A stretch of 43,615 nucleotides of DNA, from NCBI GenBank assembly GCA_947168935.1, contig CAMVNV010000015.1, forward strand, positions 1-43,615, in the 5' to 3' direction. This document shows positions 8,317 to 18,200 of this stretch, piece by piece; the first letter of the stretch is position 1; the number at the start of each line of letters is the position of its first letter. The stretch comes from an uncultured Butyrivibrio sp. GTDB lineage: Bacteria; Bacillota; Clostridia; Lachnospirales; Lachnospiraceae. The notes under the pieces were generated by a model. That model worked only from the letters and a program-made list of their open reading frames with translations, was not told the origin of the DNA and did not search any database. The position numbers and the translations under genes were made by a program.

Positions 8317-10095
8317 TCAGCCAACATATACAAGGCCTGGGAAGATCTCCTGAATTGATACACCGTCAACTGTTCCTTCATATCCGATGTCATCAATGTA
8401 TAGTCTAAGATACTGTCCATCTGATGAAAGAAGGTCAACATAAGATGATCCATCCGTTGATACAATAGTAAAACTTGTACCGGATTTTACGCTTATCATC
8501 TCGCCTGTAGGCTCTCTGTCACCATCAAGCTTCTCCATCTCAACGCTCTTTGCTGATACGATATCTTCAGTGCAAACATCAGTTATAACGCATGTCTTAG
8601 GGTCTGCCTGTGGCATTCCGTCATCACCAATAGAGTAATAATTGTAGTAAGTGAAAGTTCCAAGTGCTCCGCTTCTGTCAACAATTATGAAATTATCTGC
8701 ACATGAAAATACCTTAGGGCCGCCATACTCTGTATCTGAGTCGATCCATACTGCTGTATAGCCTGAAACACCAACATATTCACTGCCACCATCAGTTATA
8801 TCAAAAATATGCGTATCATAGAAATCATTACCAAATTCAGTAGATATATGAATATACTCTCTGCCATCATCCATTACAAAATGATTTGCAGTGTAATAAT
8901 CTGTATCTCCAGAATAGTAATCATCAAATTCAGCACTGTTATCTCCATTTACAAGAACAAGGCCGCTTCCCTGACTGTTCTTAGTGATATAAAGACCGTC
9001 TGTATCAGCTTCATCCTCAGATTCATAAAGCGGAATTTCTTCTTCATAGCAGTATGTCTTACTTGTATCGAATTTTAACTCTTCATTTATAATCTCATCA
9101 TCATAAGCAAATGAAACTTCAAATGCGCCTGATGCATAATCAGCTATATCATACTGATTGAATACTATATGAATACCATCTATAGCCATGTACCAGTTGT
9201 AACCAAGTTCGTAGTCCTCAGCTCCTGATTCTATGCTCTTCTTTTCATCAGGATCAAACTTATAGTGACTAAGGGACTCATCAATATCAAAAAATGTGCC
9301 TTCGCCATCTTCTACCTGATCAAAGAGGTCCTCTTTAAGGAGTTCGTTGAATTCGTCTTCTGAAACATTTACAACATCACCAAGGCTGATCTCTTTACCA
9401 TTTGAAACATAGTAATTGTAGCCATATGCTGCATAATATCCATGGGCACCACCGCCATATGAATCATAAGTTTCGCATATGCTCAGTACCAGGCTGTCTG
9501 ACCTTGTTATAGCCTGATATACATCCTCGTAGTACTCGCTGGGAAAAGAGTCAGGGTCAGATTCATACTGAGACAGAGCCATGTCACTCATCTCTTCGAA
9601 TTCTGAATCGAAGTTATCAAGCATAGTATCGGCACTAGCCTTAAGTGTCTTGGCAAGTTCAGGATAATCATCCTCCATATCAGCGACAACCATTATAGAA
9701 TTGTGAGACATCTCACAAAGCTCTTCTTTGTTACCGTCTTGTGAATATTTATAGTTGGATCTGTAAACTGATTTATATGAAGGAGCTCCGCTTCCATATA
9801 CGTTTATACGTGTATAGGCCTGTTCGTCTGCATCTGCCTCTTCAACTTCTTCATCTTCTGAAGATTCTTCAGTTGAAGCATCATTTGATGCATCTGATTC
9901 TTCAGAGCTGTCCTCATTTGATTCATCAGTATTTTTAGCATCATCTTCGGTTTCTTCTTTAGATGAATCTTTGCTGCTATCCTCAGCAGCATCCTCTTCT
10001 GTATCGCCATATCCAGGCAATTCAATTCCGGAAAAAGAGCAGCCGGATAATAAAAGTGCTGCGCATAAAGGCGCAATTATGTTAGCTTTTTTCAT
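8317..10095 (-). CDS. RsiV-like lipoprotein with DUF4163/DUF3298-type domain
   Basis: About 592 residues. Signal peptide with lipobox LLSGC, then a long acidic Ser/Glu/Asp linker to about residue 100. A domain follows that resembles the RsiV/PdaC extracellular region: SYGGGAHGYYAAYGYNY, then ISLGDVV, and WYMAIDGIHIVF near the end of the DUF3298 part. A further beta-rich C-terminal half (about 330-592) is not recognised. It should be tethered to the outer face of the membrane; a peptidoglycan- or lysozyme-related role is suggested only by the family. The start at 10095 was chosen because GGAGG lies 6 bases before it, whereas the upstream ATG abuts the ribosome site. The tether resembles that of the lipoprotein at 18591-19724. 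Confidence 0.8.
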   Translation of the reverse strand: MKKANIIAPLCAALLLSGCSFSGIELPGYGDTEEDAAEDSSKDSSKEETEDDAKNTDESNEDSSEESDASNDASTEESSEDEEVEEADADEQAYTRINVYGSGAPSYKSVYRSNYKYSQDGNKEELCEMSHNSIMVVADMEDDYPELAKTLKASADTMLDNFDSEFEEMSDMALSQYESDPDSFPSEYYEDVYQAITRSDSLVLSICETYDSYGGGAHGYYAAYGYNYYVSNGKEISLGDVVNVSEDEFNELLKEDLFDQVEDGEGTFFDIDESLSHYKFDPDEKKSIESGAEDYELGYNWYMAIDGIHIVFNQYDIADYASGAFEVSFAYDDEIINEELKFDTSKTYCYEEEIPLYESEDEADTDGLYITKNSQGSGLVLVNGDNSAEFDDYYSGDTDYYTANHFVMDDGREYIHISTEFGNDFYDTHIFDITDGGSEYVGVSGYTAVWIDSDTEYGGPKVFSCADNFIIVDRSGALGTFTYYNYYSIGDDGMPQADPKTCVITDVCTEDIVSAKSVEMEKLDGDREPTGEMISVKSGTSFTIVSTDGSSYVDLLSSDGQYLRLYIDDIGYEGTVDGVSIQEIFPGLVYVG

Positions 10096-10272
10096 TTCCA
10101 TCCTCCAGATTGGTAATAAGTCAAACACTGAAATCTTAACACAAGTTTCTGTCAATTACCAAGCACATTCGATAAAATAACAATTCCAGCAGATAAACAG
10201 AATACGCCAATTTCAGAAACAAATAAATAATCAAACCAAATATATAGAATATTCCAGAATGTTAATAGAACA

Positions 10273-10302
10273 GAAAAAGACCCACCGCATATGCCGTGGG
10301 CC
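10273..10302 (-). terminator. Terminator of rpiB
   Basis: On the minus strand GGCCCAC and GTGGGTC arms enclose the self-complementary GCATATGC, followed by TTTTT. It lies about 45 bases beyond the rpiB stop codon. Confidence 0.75.
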
Positions 10303-10348
10303 TTGAACTTTTATAAGTATTCGCTATATCAGTGTGACATCACATCAG

Positions 10349-10822
10349 TTAATCCTTGATCTGATCCAATGGTACGCAGTGCTTATCATTGATATCGCAC
10401 ACTTTCTGAACTCTGCGCCTGTATTTGGCATCTGTAAGTGCATCTGTATGGAGCCATGTCTTAACTATTTCCATGGAAATAAGTGTTCCGATGATCTTAG
10501 CTCCAAGGCACAGGATGTTGGAATCAGTGTGCTGACGGGCAAGGGTTGCACAAAGAGGATCCTGACATACAGCTGCATAGCATCCGCTTATCTTGTTGGC
10601 GATAAGAGCACTTCCGTATCCTACGCCGTCAACGAATATGCCTCTGTCGCACTGGCCTTTTGCAACTGCAAGGGCCGCAGGATATACAAAGTCAGACAGA
10701 TCACAGCTTTCCTCGTCATAGGTGCCAAAATCTTCTACTTCGTAGCCATTATCAAGAAGATATGCTTTAATCTCATTCTTCATGGCTGTTCCGGCATGGT
10801 CACAAGCCATCGCAATTTTCAT
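10349..10822 (-). CDS. rpiB: RpiB/LacA/LacB family sugar-phosphate isomerase, altered active site
   Basis: A 157-residue protein of the RpiB family, which interconverts ribose 5-phosphate and ribulose 5-phosphate or related sugar phosphates. The N-terminal ACDHAG motif (residues 6-11) and the GYGSALIANKI helix are intact. The position normally held by the catalytic Cys in the CGTG motif is Asp65 (GIFVDGVGYGS), so the proton-transfer residue is changed. It may use Asp/Glu chemistry or act on another sugar. AGGAGG lies 8 bases before the ATG at 10822, which fixes the start. The frame is open further upstream, but that stretch encodes a different fragment in another frame. Confidence 0.85.
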   Translation of the reverse strand: MKIAMACDHAGTAMKNEIKAYLLDNGYEVEDFGTYDEESCDLSDFVYPAALAVAKGQCDRGIFVDGVGYGSALIANKISGCYAAVCQDPLCATLARQHTDSNILCLGAKIIGTLISMEIVKTWLHTDALTDAKYRRRVQKVCDINDKHCVPLDQIKD

Positions 10823-10940
10823 ATAATATACCTCCTGCGATCTCTTTAAGTCCATTAGCAGAGCCTGCCAGTGTAATAACTGCAGCAGAAAGCTCCTGCA
10901 TGGATGCGCCTGATGCAATTTCCCAAGCTGCATTATCACC
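10800..10940 (-). pseudogene. Possible 3' remnant of a chemotaxis receptor gene
   Basis: In a frame different from rpiB, the minus strand encodes about 45 residues between two stops. They include IASGASMQELSAAVITLAGS and then LKEIAGGIL. This has the heptad style of the C-terminal signalling tail of methyl-accepting chemotaxis proteins. A stop directly precedes it and it has no start, so it would be a decayed fragment that now overlaps the rpiB ribosome site. The match is by eye and short. Confidence 0.35.
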
Positions 10941-11033
10941 TTAATTTTATCGGCTAAAATGGATTATTTAATAACACAAATAGATTCAAAAGCGCATTTT
11001 TATTATCACTATCTTGTATCAATGTTAACGATT

Positions 11034-11061
11034 TTGTATACTTTAAGATAGAAGATACTAT
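11034..11061 (+). promoter_or_regulatory. Putative promoter of the diguanylate cyclase pair
   Basis: TTGTAT (11034-11039) and TACTAT (11056-11061) with a 16-base spacer, about 60 bases before the start codon. Transcripts starting here would carry the second hairpin of the element at 11054-11103. Confidence 0.4.
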
Positions 11062-11103
11062 GCGCATCTAGTACATGATTAGAAATACAAGGAAGTATTT
11101 CTA
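11054..11103 (+). repeat. Two-hairpin GGA element, copy 1 (diguanylate cyclase leader)
   Basis: Contains the conserved spacer ATCTAGTACATGATT, then arms AGAAATAC (11081-11088) and GTATTTCT (11095-11102) around AAGGAA. The first hairpin (GATAC...GCATC) has one mismatch and lacks GGA. It is 6 bases upstream of the GGAG ribosome site of the downstream gene. The loop sequence ACAAGGA within a stem matches the known style of CsrA/RsmA sites. Confidence 0.65.
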
Positions 11104-11123
11104 TATAATGGAGCATACAGTGT

Positions 11124-12821
11124 ATGTACAAAAAAAGCATTCACCAAAATGTAATTACTCTTCTTGTACTATTTATAGCGGTTACATCTATTATGCTGGC
11201 CTTTGGAAGTGACGTTTTTTCTTCCCAAAGTGCAGTTTCTTTAGGTGGTTTTGATGAGGGCTATTCCATAAGTGCCCGCAACGAAGTCCTTGAATCTGTT
11301 TCCCTGTCTTCTTTTCACATCAAAAATATCAAAAGGGGTGAAATAATAAGACTATATAACGAACTTCCTGAAGAAAAGATCGTTTCACCAACCCTTATGT
11401 TTATAACTTACCTTTCCATAGTTGACGTATATGTAGATGGAAGGCTGGTTTATTCCTATGGTCATGAGTATTACAACGAAGAAAAGATTATTCCCAAAAA
11501 GCAGCATCTTATAACTCTTGATGATCGGGACAAAAACAACAAACTGGAGATAGTTGTTGTAGCCGGCGAAAATGGAGCTTTTGAAAGTCTTGGTCCGATC
11601 TACTTTGGCACTAGAAAGGATCTCATTAAATCATTTTTACAAAAGCATAGGCTGGTTATCTTTATTGGCGGTTTTTTTATCATGTATGCTTGCCTTTTGT
11701 TATCACTTGCACTATACCTGTCCTTGCAGAAAAAAAGAGCCTTGTCACTATTAACAAGCGCCGGCGTTGCCATTTTATTCGGAGCATACATCTACGCTTA
11801 TGAGGATGTATTCTGCTTTATAAGCAACAACGCCTACTTCTTTACTATGCTTGAATATATAACTTTGTATTTCATTCCACTTGCCATTGTTCTGACGATC
11901 TATTCTGTCCAAAATTACAAGGCAGGGCTTTTTCAGCGTATTCTTGAGATAATAAATTTCATTTTACCTGTGATCTTTATAATCCTGCACGTTTTGAACA
12001 AGGTTCACCTGAGCCGATTCCCTATAGCAATTCACATACTATGTGTTGCTGATATCCTGTTTATTTTCCCTCCTCTTGTAAAAAGACTCTATTCAGAGTT
12101 CAAAAAAGAACTGGAATCTACTACCTATACCGGCATAAATGCTTTTTCTTATCTTACCTTTGGCTTTATCATATTCATGTTTATGGGCTTTATCGAGATA
12201 GTCAAATATAATGTGCAAATATATGGAAGTAATCCGGATAACTTTTTAACCAGGGTCAATTATCTGACTTTGGGTGCTTTGTATTTCGCTATATGTCTTT
12301 TCATATATTATCTTTTAAATGGTATAGAGCATGTTAACTCTAAGTATGTTAAGGAGCAGCTCGAGGGTCTTGCATATACTGATGAACTTACAGGGCTTAT
12401 GAACAGGGCTAAGTGCATGCAGTTCATCAAAACGCTCTCAGGGCCTTATGCCGTTGTAAGTATTGACCTTGACAGACTTAAAACTGTAAACGACTCCTAT
12501 GGACACCTTGAAGGGGATAAGATGATCAAGTCATTCGCAGAGCTTCTTGTAAAGGCATTCCAGGGTGCGTCTCTCATCGGTCGTACCGGCGGAGATGAAT
12601 TTATGGTCATTTATGAAAACCCTTCTTCAAATGTATGCGACATGGCGATAAGACAGCTTGAAGATGATATGAATGAGTTCAACCAAAAGGGCGAGATATT
12701 CAATCTTTCAGCTTCAATGGGATATGCCTATAGTTCAGAACGTAGTTCTATGGGCTTTACAGATGTTTTTTATCTTGCAGATTCAAGAATGTATGAGATG
12801 AAGGAGAAACATCATGCTTAA
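11124..12821 (+). CDS. Membrane diguanylate cyclase (7TMR-DISM-like sensor, GGDEF)
   Basis: A 565-residue c-di-GMP synthase. One N-terminal helix (about 10-30) leads to an extracytoplasmic beta domain (about 35-175), then seven or eight membrane helices (about 180-395), and a GGDEF domain (about 405-560). DELTGLMNR opens the domain, and the active motif RTGGDEF is intact (GGDEF at 489-493). No RxxD inhibitory site is seen five residues before it, so product inhibition may be weak or absent. Layout and lengths match 7TMR-DISM receptors, which sense extracellular ligands. GGAG lies 10 bases before the ATG. It overlaps the next, similar gene by 8 bases. A structured GGA-loop hairpin sits just before its ribosome site. 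Confidence 0.9.
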   Translation: MYKKSIHQNVITLLVLFIAVTSIMLAFGSDVFSSQSAVSLGGFDEGYSISARNEVLESVSLSSFHIKNIKRGEIIRLYNELPEEKIVSPTLMFITYLSIVDVYVDGRLVYSYGHEYYNEEKIIPKKQHLITLDDRDKNNKLEIVVVAGENGAFESLGPIYFGTRKDLIKSFLQKHRLVIFIGGFFIMYACLLLSLALYLSLQKKRALSLLTSAGVAILFGAYIYAYEDVFCFISNNAYFFTMLEYITLYFIPLAIVLTIYSVQNYKAGLFQRILEIINFILPVIFIILHVLNKVHLSRFPIAIHILCVADILFIFPPLVKRLYSEFKKELESTTYTGINAFSYLTFGFIIFMFMGFIEIVKYNVQIYGSNPDNFLTRVNYLTLGALYFAICLFIYYLLNGIEHVNSKYVKEQLEGLAYTDELTGLMNRAKCMQFIKTLSGPYAVVSIDLDRLKTVNDSYGHLEGDKMIKSFAELLVKAFQGASLIGRTGGDEFMVIYENPSSNVCDMAIRQLEDDMNEFNQKGEIFNLSASMGYAYSSERSSMGFTDVFYLADSRMYEMKEKHHA

Positions 12822-14649
12822 GCGCATTATATCTCTTTTGATATCCTTCATATTATTCCTGTGTCTTATGGCAGGCGGTCACAAGCTTATCAGGCCAACA
12901 GGTCTTGATCAAATAATTGTGCTTGATAGCGGCTGGACGGTCACTTATAACGACACAGTCTTTGAGAATAATTCGCTCTCTGAACTTAGAGAGCTTATTG
13001 GTAGTGGCACTTATAAGGGCGACCGGATCATATTCAAGAGGCAGCTCCCTGACCTTAAAGGTTTTACCGCTCCATCAATTCTGTTCCAGTCTGAGTTCAG
13101 TGCCTGGGAGATCCGTATCGATGGCGTTTTGGTCGCAGATTATCTGATGGACAAATATAACAAAGGGGAATTTGTAGGCTGCGCAAACAATTTCTATACT
13201 TTTTCTACCTACTATTCATATGCAACTTTTGAAATTGAGTTCCATGTTGCTGAAGACGGCGCATATAACTATTTTTCTGCACCCGCAGCCGGAAGCTATC
13301 AGGACCTTCTTTTGTATTTCATATATAACTACTTGTATATCCTTATGTCTTCATGCTTTTTCATCATATTCGGAGTATTGTTCCTTGCCATCTCCATTGG
13401 CTTTAGGCGTATACTTCCGGAAGTTGATATACAGATCTACTCTGCACTTTTGTATATTGCTCTTGGAATCTGGTTCCTGGCACAGTTCAATCTCCTTGAT
13501 TTCATTGTCGATACAAACGGACACGAAACCGAGATCGAGTATATATCTTTGTATATGGTAATCCCGCTTATGTACTTTGTTATGGGCTCTGCCCATGATT
13601 TCCTCAGAAAAAAGATATATCTTGTATTTGCAATTATCAGTACTATTTTTGCGACAACTCCTATTGTGATCCATTTCCTTGGCGGAACGCACATCAATAA
13701 ATTCCTCTACCTCTACCAGATCAATGCGACTATTCTATTTGTATTTATGCTTATCATGGTAATAAAAGATATCAGACAACAGACTATCAGCACATCTCAG
13801 TTTATCCAGCTTGTAGGTATGAGTATGATATCTCTGGCATTTATTTTCAATGTAATCTTCCTGTATCTGGAAGTTGCAGGTATAAGCGAGCAGATCATGC
13901 TGTCCAAGGAAGCTGTTCCAATGGGAACCTTCTGTATGGCATTTACTTCACTTGTTAACTACTACCTGTATATCTCTGAATCCTACGGCCGTAAAAAGGA
14001 ATATGAGTCTCTTGCCCATCTGGCCTATGCTGACGGACTCACCAATATTCCAAACAGGTCAAAATATGAAAAGTATCTTTCTGATCTTTCCAAAAGCGGT
14101 GAGGACTACTGTATTATCAGTCTGGATCTAAATAATCTTAAGAAAGTAAATGATAATATTAGTCACCTTATGGGTGATAAGTATTTAAGACAGTTCAGCC
14201 ATGCTCTGGAAGAATGCTTTAATGAAAAGGGATTTATTGCAAGAATAGGCGGCGATGAATTCGTTGCCATATTAAAGGGTGAACATATTAATGATGCCGA
14301 TGAACTTATCGGTCAGCTTAATGATGCCATGGACAGACTTAACAAAAAAGATTCCAGCTTCATTCGCAGCGTTGCTACAGGCTATGCCTATAAGCACGAA
14401 ACTGACGAACAAAGCTGGAATGCTGTATATCTCCTCGCAGACAAGAGAATGTATGCAAATAAGGCTGATATAAAAATAGGGGAATTATTATTTTTTGGAC
14501 TTACTTCTTTCAAAGAAGTCATCAACCTGCTGCATGACTTCCCTTTGTCCTGCACTTTTAAGGATGTAGCCCTGAGGTTTAAGCCTGAGGACTTTAGCTA
14601 CACTTTCCTTATCTCCTTTTCCCGTAAGAAATATTACAGGTATATCTGA
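12814..14649 (+). CDS. Second membrane diguanylate cyclase (7TMR-DISM-like, GGDEF)
   Basis: A 611-residue paralogue-like partner of the preceding gene with the same plan: N-terminal helix, extracytoplasmic beta domain (about 30-165), seven or eight membrane helices (about 175-390) and GGDEF (about 400-550). GGDEF is intact at 479-483 (ARIGGDEF), with no RxxD inhibitory site. The start overlaps the previous gene's end, so translation is probably coupled. After the normal domain end (LLADKRMYANKADI) it continues for about 58 residues that lie antisense to the last 162 bases of the receiver gene on the other strand. This tail looks unlike any domain and may come from loss of the original stop. 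Confidence 0.88.
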   Translation: MLKRIISLLISFILFLCLMAGGHKLIRPTGLDQIIVLDSGWTVTYNDTVFENNSLSELRELIGSGTYKGDRIIFKRQLPDLKGFTAPSILFQSEFSAWEIRIDGVLVADYLMDKYNKGEFVGCANNFYTFSTYYSYATFEIEFHVAEDGAYNYFSAPAAGSYQDLLLYFIYNYLYILMSSCFFIIFGVLFLAISIGFRRILPEVDIQIYSALLYIALGIWFLAQFNLLDFIVDTNGHETEIEYISLYMVIPLMYFVMGSAHDFLRKKIYLVFAIISTIFATTPIVIHFLGGTHINKFLYLYQINATILFVFMLIMVIKDIRQQTISTSQFIQLVGMSMISLAFIFNVIFLYLEVAGISEQIMLSKEAVPMGTFCMAFTSLVNYYLYISESYGRKKEYESLAHLAYADGLTNIPNRSKYEKYLSDLSKSGEDYCIISLDLNNLKKVNDNISHLMGDKYLRQFSHALEECFNEKGFIARIGGDEFVAILKGEHINDADELIGQLNDAMDRLNKKDSSFIRSVATGYAYKHETDEQSWNAVYLLADKRMYANKADIKIGELLFFGLTSFKEVINLLHDFPLSCTFKDVALRFKPEDFSYTFLISFSRKKYYRYI

Positions 14650-15258
14650 TGTACCTGTTTCTGTTCTCATCATCTCAAGAACCTGAGGTCCTGTTGTAAC
14701 AGGCATCTCATAGTCAAGTAGTACAAGGTCAGGGACATTTTTGGCAATATAGGTAATTGCCTGCATGCCGGAATTTACAATTGTAACCTTGTATTTTTCT
14801 GAAAGCCAGTCTTTAACAAGATGAAGGAAGGTTGGATCATCATCTACCAGAAGGATATTTTTCCTTGCATTAATAGAATCCTGATTCTCGGCAAGCTCTG
14901 CAAGTTTTGCAACAAGCATCTTGATATCCAGAGGTCTTTCAAAGATATTGTCGATGACAGATTTGCCTATAACTTTGTTCAGCGCTTCAACTTCTTCCTC
15001 ATCTCCTATTACGCTAAGGCTCTTTTCCTTCTCAATACAGGTATCTTTTAAAAATATAAGCGCCTCTGTAACATCCCGGATAAAATCCCCAAGATAGAAC
15101 AGGATGAAATCAGCAGACTCTATGAGTCCCTTGATATCATCGATTACAGGACCGCTTCCGGATACATTAAATCCTGCTTCTTTTAAATTTTTGGTTATGG
15201 CATCTACCATAAATGTAGAACCCTGGCTTATAAGCAAAACGTTCTTGTTCATATTCAT
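14488..15258 (-). CDS. Double-receiver response regulator without output domain
   Basis: A 256-residue cytoplasmic signalling protein. The second half (about 133-250) is a canonical receiver: acidic pair in LLVDDDP, phosphoacceptor Asp in LLDYEMP, Thr in FLTGKG and Lys in YILKS. The first half (about 5-125) has a receiver-like fold pattern but no clear acidic pocket. There is no DNA-binding or enzymatic output domain. It lies 28 bases after the hybrid kinase gene, so it is the likely end point of a kinase-receiver-HPt-receiver phosphorelay. AGGTGG precedes the start; an ATG two codons later is equally possible. Its 3' end overlaps the diguanylate cyclase tail by 162 bases on the opposite strand. 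Confidence 0.85.
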   Translation of the reverse strand: MNMNKNVLLISQGSTFMVDAITKNLKEAGFNVSGSGPVIDDIKGLIESADFILFYLGDFIRDVTEALIFLKDTCIEKEKSLSVIGDEEEVEALNKVIGKSVIDNIFERPLDIKMLVAKLAELAENQDSINARKNILLVDDDPTFLHLVKDWLSEKYKVTIVNSGMQAITYIAKNVPDLVLLDYEMPVTTGPQVLEMMRTETGTSDIPVIFLTGKGDKESVAKVLRLKPQGYILKSAGQREVMQQVDDFFERSKSKK

Positions 15259-15286
15259 ATGTCCACCTCATCGACATATAACATGG

Positions 15287-18200
15287 TTAGTTAGATCCGG
15301 ATAATACTTTCAGTGCTTGTTTTAATCCTACGTTTATTTCATTCCAGTCGGCTTTGTGAATTGCTTCTTTGAGTTTCTTATATATCGTCTCTTGTTCTTT
15401 AGGGAGTTCATATTCATCAATTTGATTGAGCACCATTATCATGGAATCATAATCATACATCTGTGCTATCTCAGTCATTGCATCATAGGCTTCTTTGAGC
15501 TGATCAAAAGATATAGGCTCTTTGGCTTTGCCGCCCTCTTCCTGGCCATCCCTCTTAGGATCGGCTCTTCTGATGCTGTCTACAAGTTCAATGTATTCTT
15601 TTAATAACACTGGTGTCTTTGATTTAATTATATCATCATTTTGGTCATTACCGGCTTTTTCCAGTTCCTCCGCAAGTGTTCCAAGTTTTCCTGCACCTAT
15701 TATTCTGGAGGAGCTCTTTATGGCGTGAACTTTGATGGTAAAGTTATCGTAATCCGAGGTCTCAAAAGCATTTTCAATTATTGAGATACTCTCATCAGCC
15801 CCTTCTTCGTATAATCTAAGGGCATCTTCATAACCTGTTGGGGATCCGCAGTTATACAATCCTTTATTAACGTCTATTCCTGATATGTTGCGTATCCACT
15901 TTGGAACCTGGGAATCAGGATCAAAGCTTCCATATTCTTCTTTTTCTATATTTTCTTTTCCCGAAGTAGATTTTTTTGAAGTCTGCTTTGCCTTAGGATC
16001 CTTTTCCTTACAATCATTATCGTCCGTTACGATAGCAAGTCCTTTTGGTAAAAGAAATTTAAGGATAACAACTTCCAAAAGGGTCGGATCAATAGGCTTT
16101 GAGATATAATCATCAAAGCCTTCTGCCATGTACAGATCTCTTGAACCTGATACTGCATTGGCGGTAAGGGCTATAACCTGGGTCTTTTCTTTATCTATAA
16201 GTTCATGCTTTTTGATGATCCTGAAGGTCTGGATGCCGTCCATTTCAGGCATTCTGTGATCAAGGAAGATCATGTCGTATTTATTTTTATGTAATAGTTC
16301 AAGACACTCTCTTCCGCTTGTTGCTGTATCTATCTGAAGCTGGGTCTTTTTAAGAAGACCTTCTATTACAGTAAGATTCATCTTGGTGTCGTCTACAACA
16401 AGGATCTTGGCATCAGGTGCTATAAAGCTTTCACGATACTTATTCCTGCTTGCGATGGAACGTTTAAGCGCCTGATCAAAGTCACCTATAGGAGTTTCAT
16501 CAACAATTTTTTGCTCAAGATCAAATGTGAAAGTTGATCCTTTTCCATATATGCTTTCAACTTCAAGCTTTGAATTCATCATGTCAAGAAGGTCCTGAGT
16601 TATGCTCATTCCAAGGCCCGAACCTTCTACAGTTCTGTTATGACGCTCATCAATTCTTTCAAAGGCGCTGAAGAGCTTAGGCATTTCCTCTTCTTTGATT
16701 CCTATTCCTGTATCAGCTACTGAAACATTAATGACAATATCATCATCCTTACGCTCTTTAATGTGAATATCTAAAGTCACGCTTCCTTCTTTAGTGTATT
16801 TAACGGCATTGGTAAGGATATTGGTGATGACCTGTTTGATCCTTATCTCATCTCCGTAGAGAATATTGGGAATCTCAGGATCTATCTTAACTTTGAGTTC
16901 AAGACCTTTGTCTTCAGATTTTTTCTTGATCATGTTGACAAGGTCATTGAGCACTGATGATACGGCATACTCAACCGGAACTATCTCAAGCTTACCAGCC
17001 TCGATCTTGGAGAAATCCAAAATATCATTAACGATTCCAAGGAGGTTATTACCTGCACTTCTGATATTTTCTGCGTAGTTTAATATTTCCTCCTGATGGC
17101 TCTCTCTAAGGATCATCTCATCCATTCCAAGTATTGCATTGATAGGAGTTCTGATCTCATGAGACATGTTGGACAGGAAGGATGACTTGGATTCAGAGGA
17201 CTTTTTGGCGATCTCAAGCTCTTTTTCCAGCTCATGTTCTTCGTTAATATGACAGATGTATTTCTCGATGGCATAAACCGTCTTTTTGATTGAATCATTT
17301 ACAACCTTGATCTCATCGTGACTTTTTACATTCAGATTTTCAACCTTGCGGCCAACAATAAGCTTGCTGTCATCATCCGCATCTGCATATTCCCGCATAA
17401 AATCTGACATTCTTCCAAGAGGCGCACCTATAGCAACCTTGGTATAGAAATTGGCTATTCCCGCAATTGGAACTCCCACACACAGCATCAGAAGAAGCAT
17501 CTTGATATCATAGCTAAGAGTTGTCGCATCAAGAGTAAATACAAAATTGTTGATATCTTCCTGAATTTCTGCTTCCGAAACCGTTCCACTAAGCTTTCCT
17601 AAAAGTTCACCTCTTTCTATGTTACTGATCATAATACTCTTGATATCCGGGAAAAGAGCTATCATAAAAATTGCTACAAATATACCAAGAATAATCTCTA
17701 AAAGGATTATGATGGCAGTTATCTTTATGCTGACTTTGGTCTTTTTAAAGCCCGCCTGAAGCTCTATGTCAGAATAGTAAAAGCTAGTGTAGGTCACTGA
17801 AACCGGGAATGGATATTTTAGATTATCAGGAGCTTTGGTGAAATAAAAATGCAAAAGGAATGCAGTCAGAAACGCAACAACTATCCCTCTGAAAAAATAC
17901 TTCATGAATAAGGGATAAGCATCAAGCGTATACTGCTTACCATCTACTACCACTATGGTAAAAAACTGCATAAAGGTAGTTATCAAAAGTGTGGCAGCGG
18001 CAGTTATTGCAGTTTTAATCCAGGTAGAAAACATCCTGTACTGGCCTGCCAGTGAAAAGCAAAGAAGGACAGCAAGGTTTATTGACATCTTATATACGTT
18101 ATCACTGTCAGCAATAAGAACATAGATAAACATGATCAAAAAGCTTATCAGTGACACAAAATATCCATAAAGACCGCCAAGGATAAGGTATGGCATAACA

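Noticed and set aside
10334-10849. Long plus-strand frame opposite rpiB
   Set aside because: Covers the rpiB terminator and gene in antisense; no start signal and rpiB is clearly real.
10823-10939. Upstream extension of the rpiB frame
   Set aside because: AGGAGG fixes the start at 10822; the extra residues do not resemble RpiB and another frame fits a receptor-tail fragment better.
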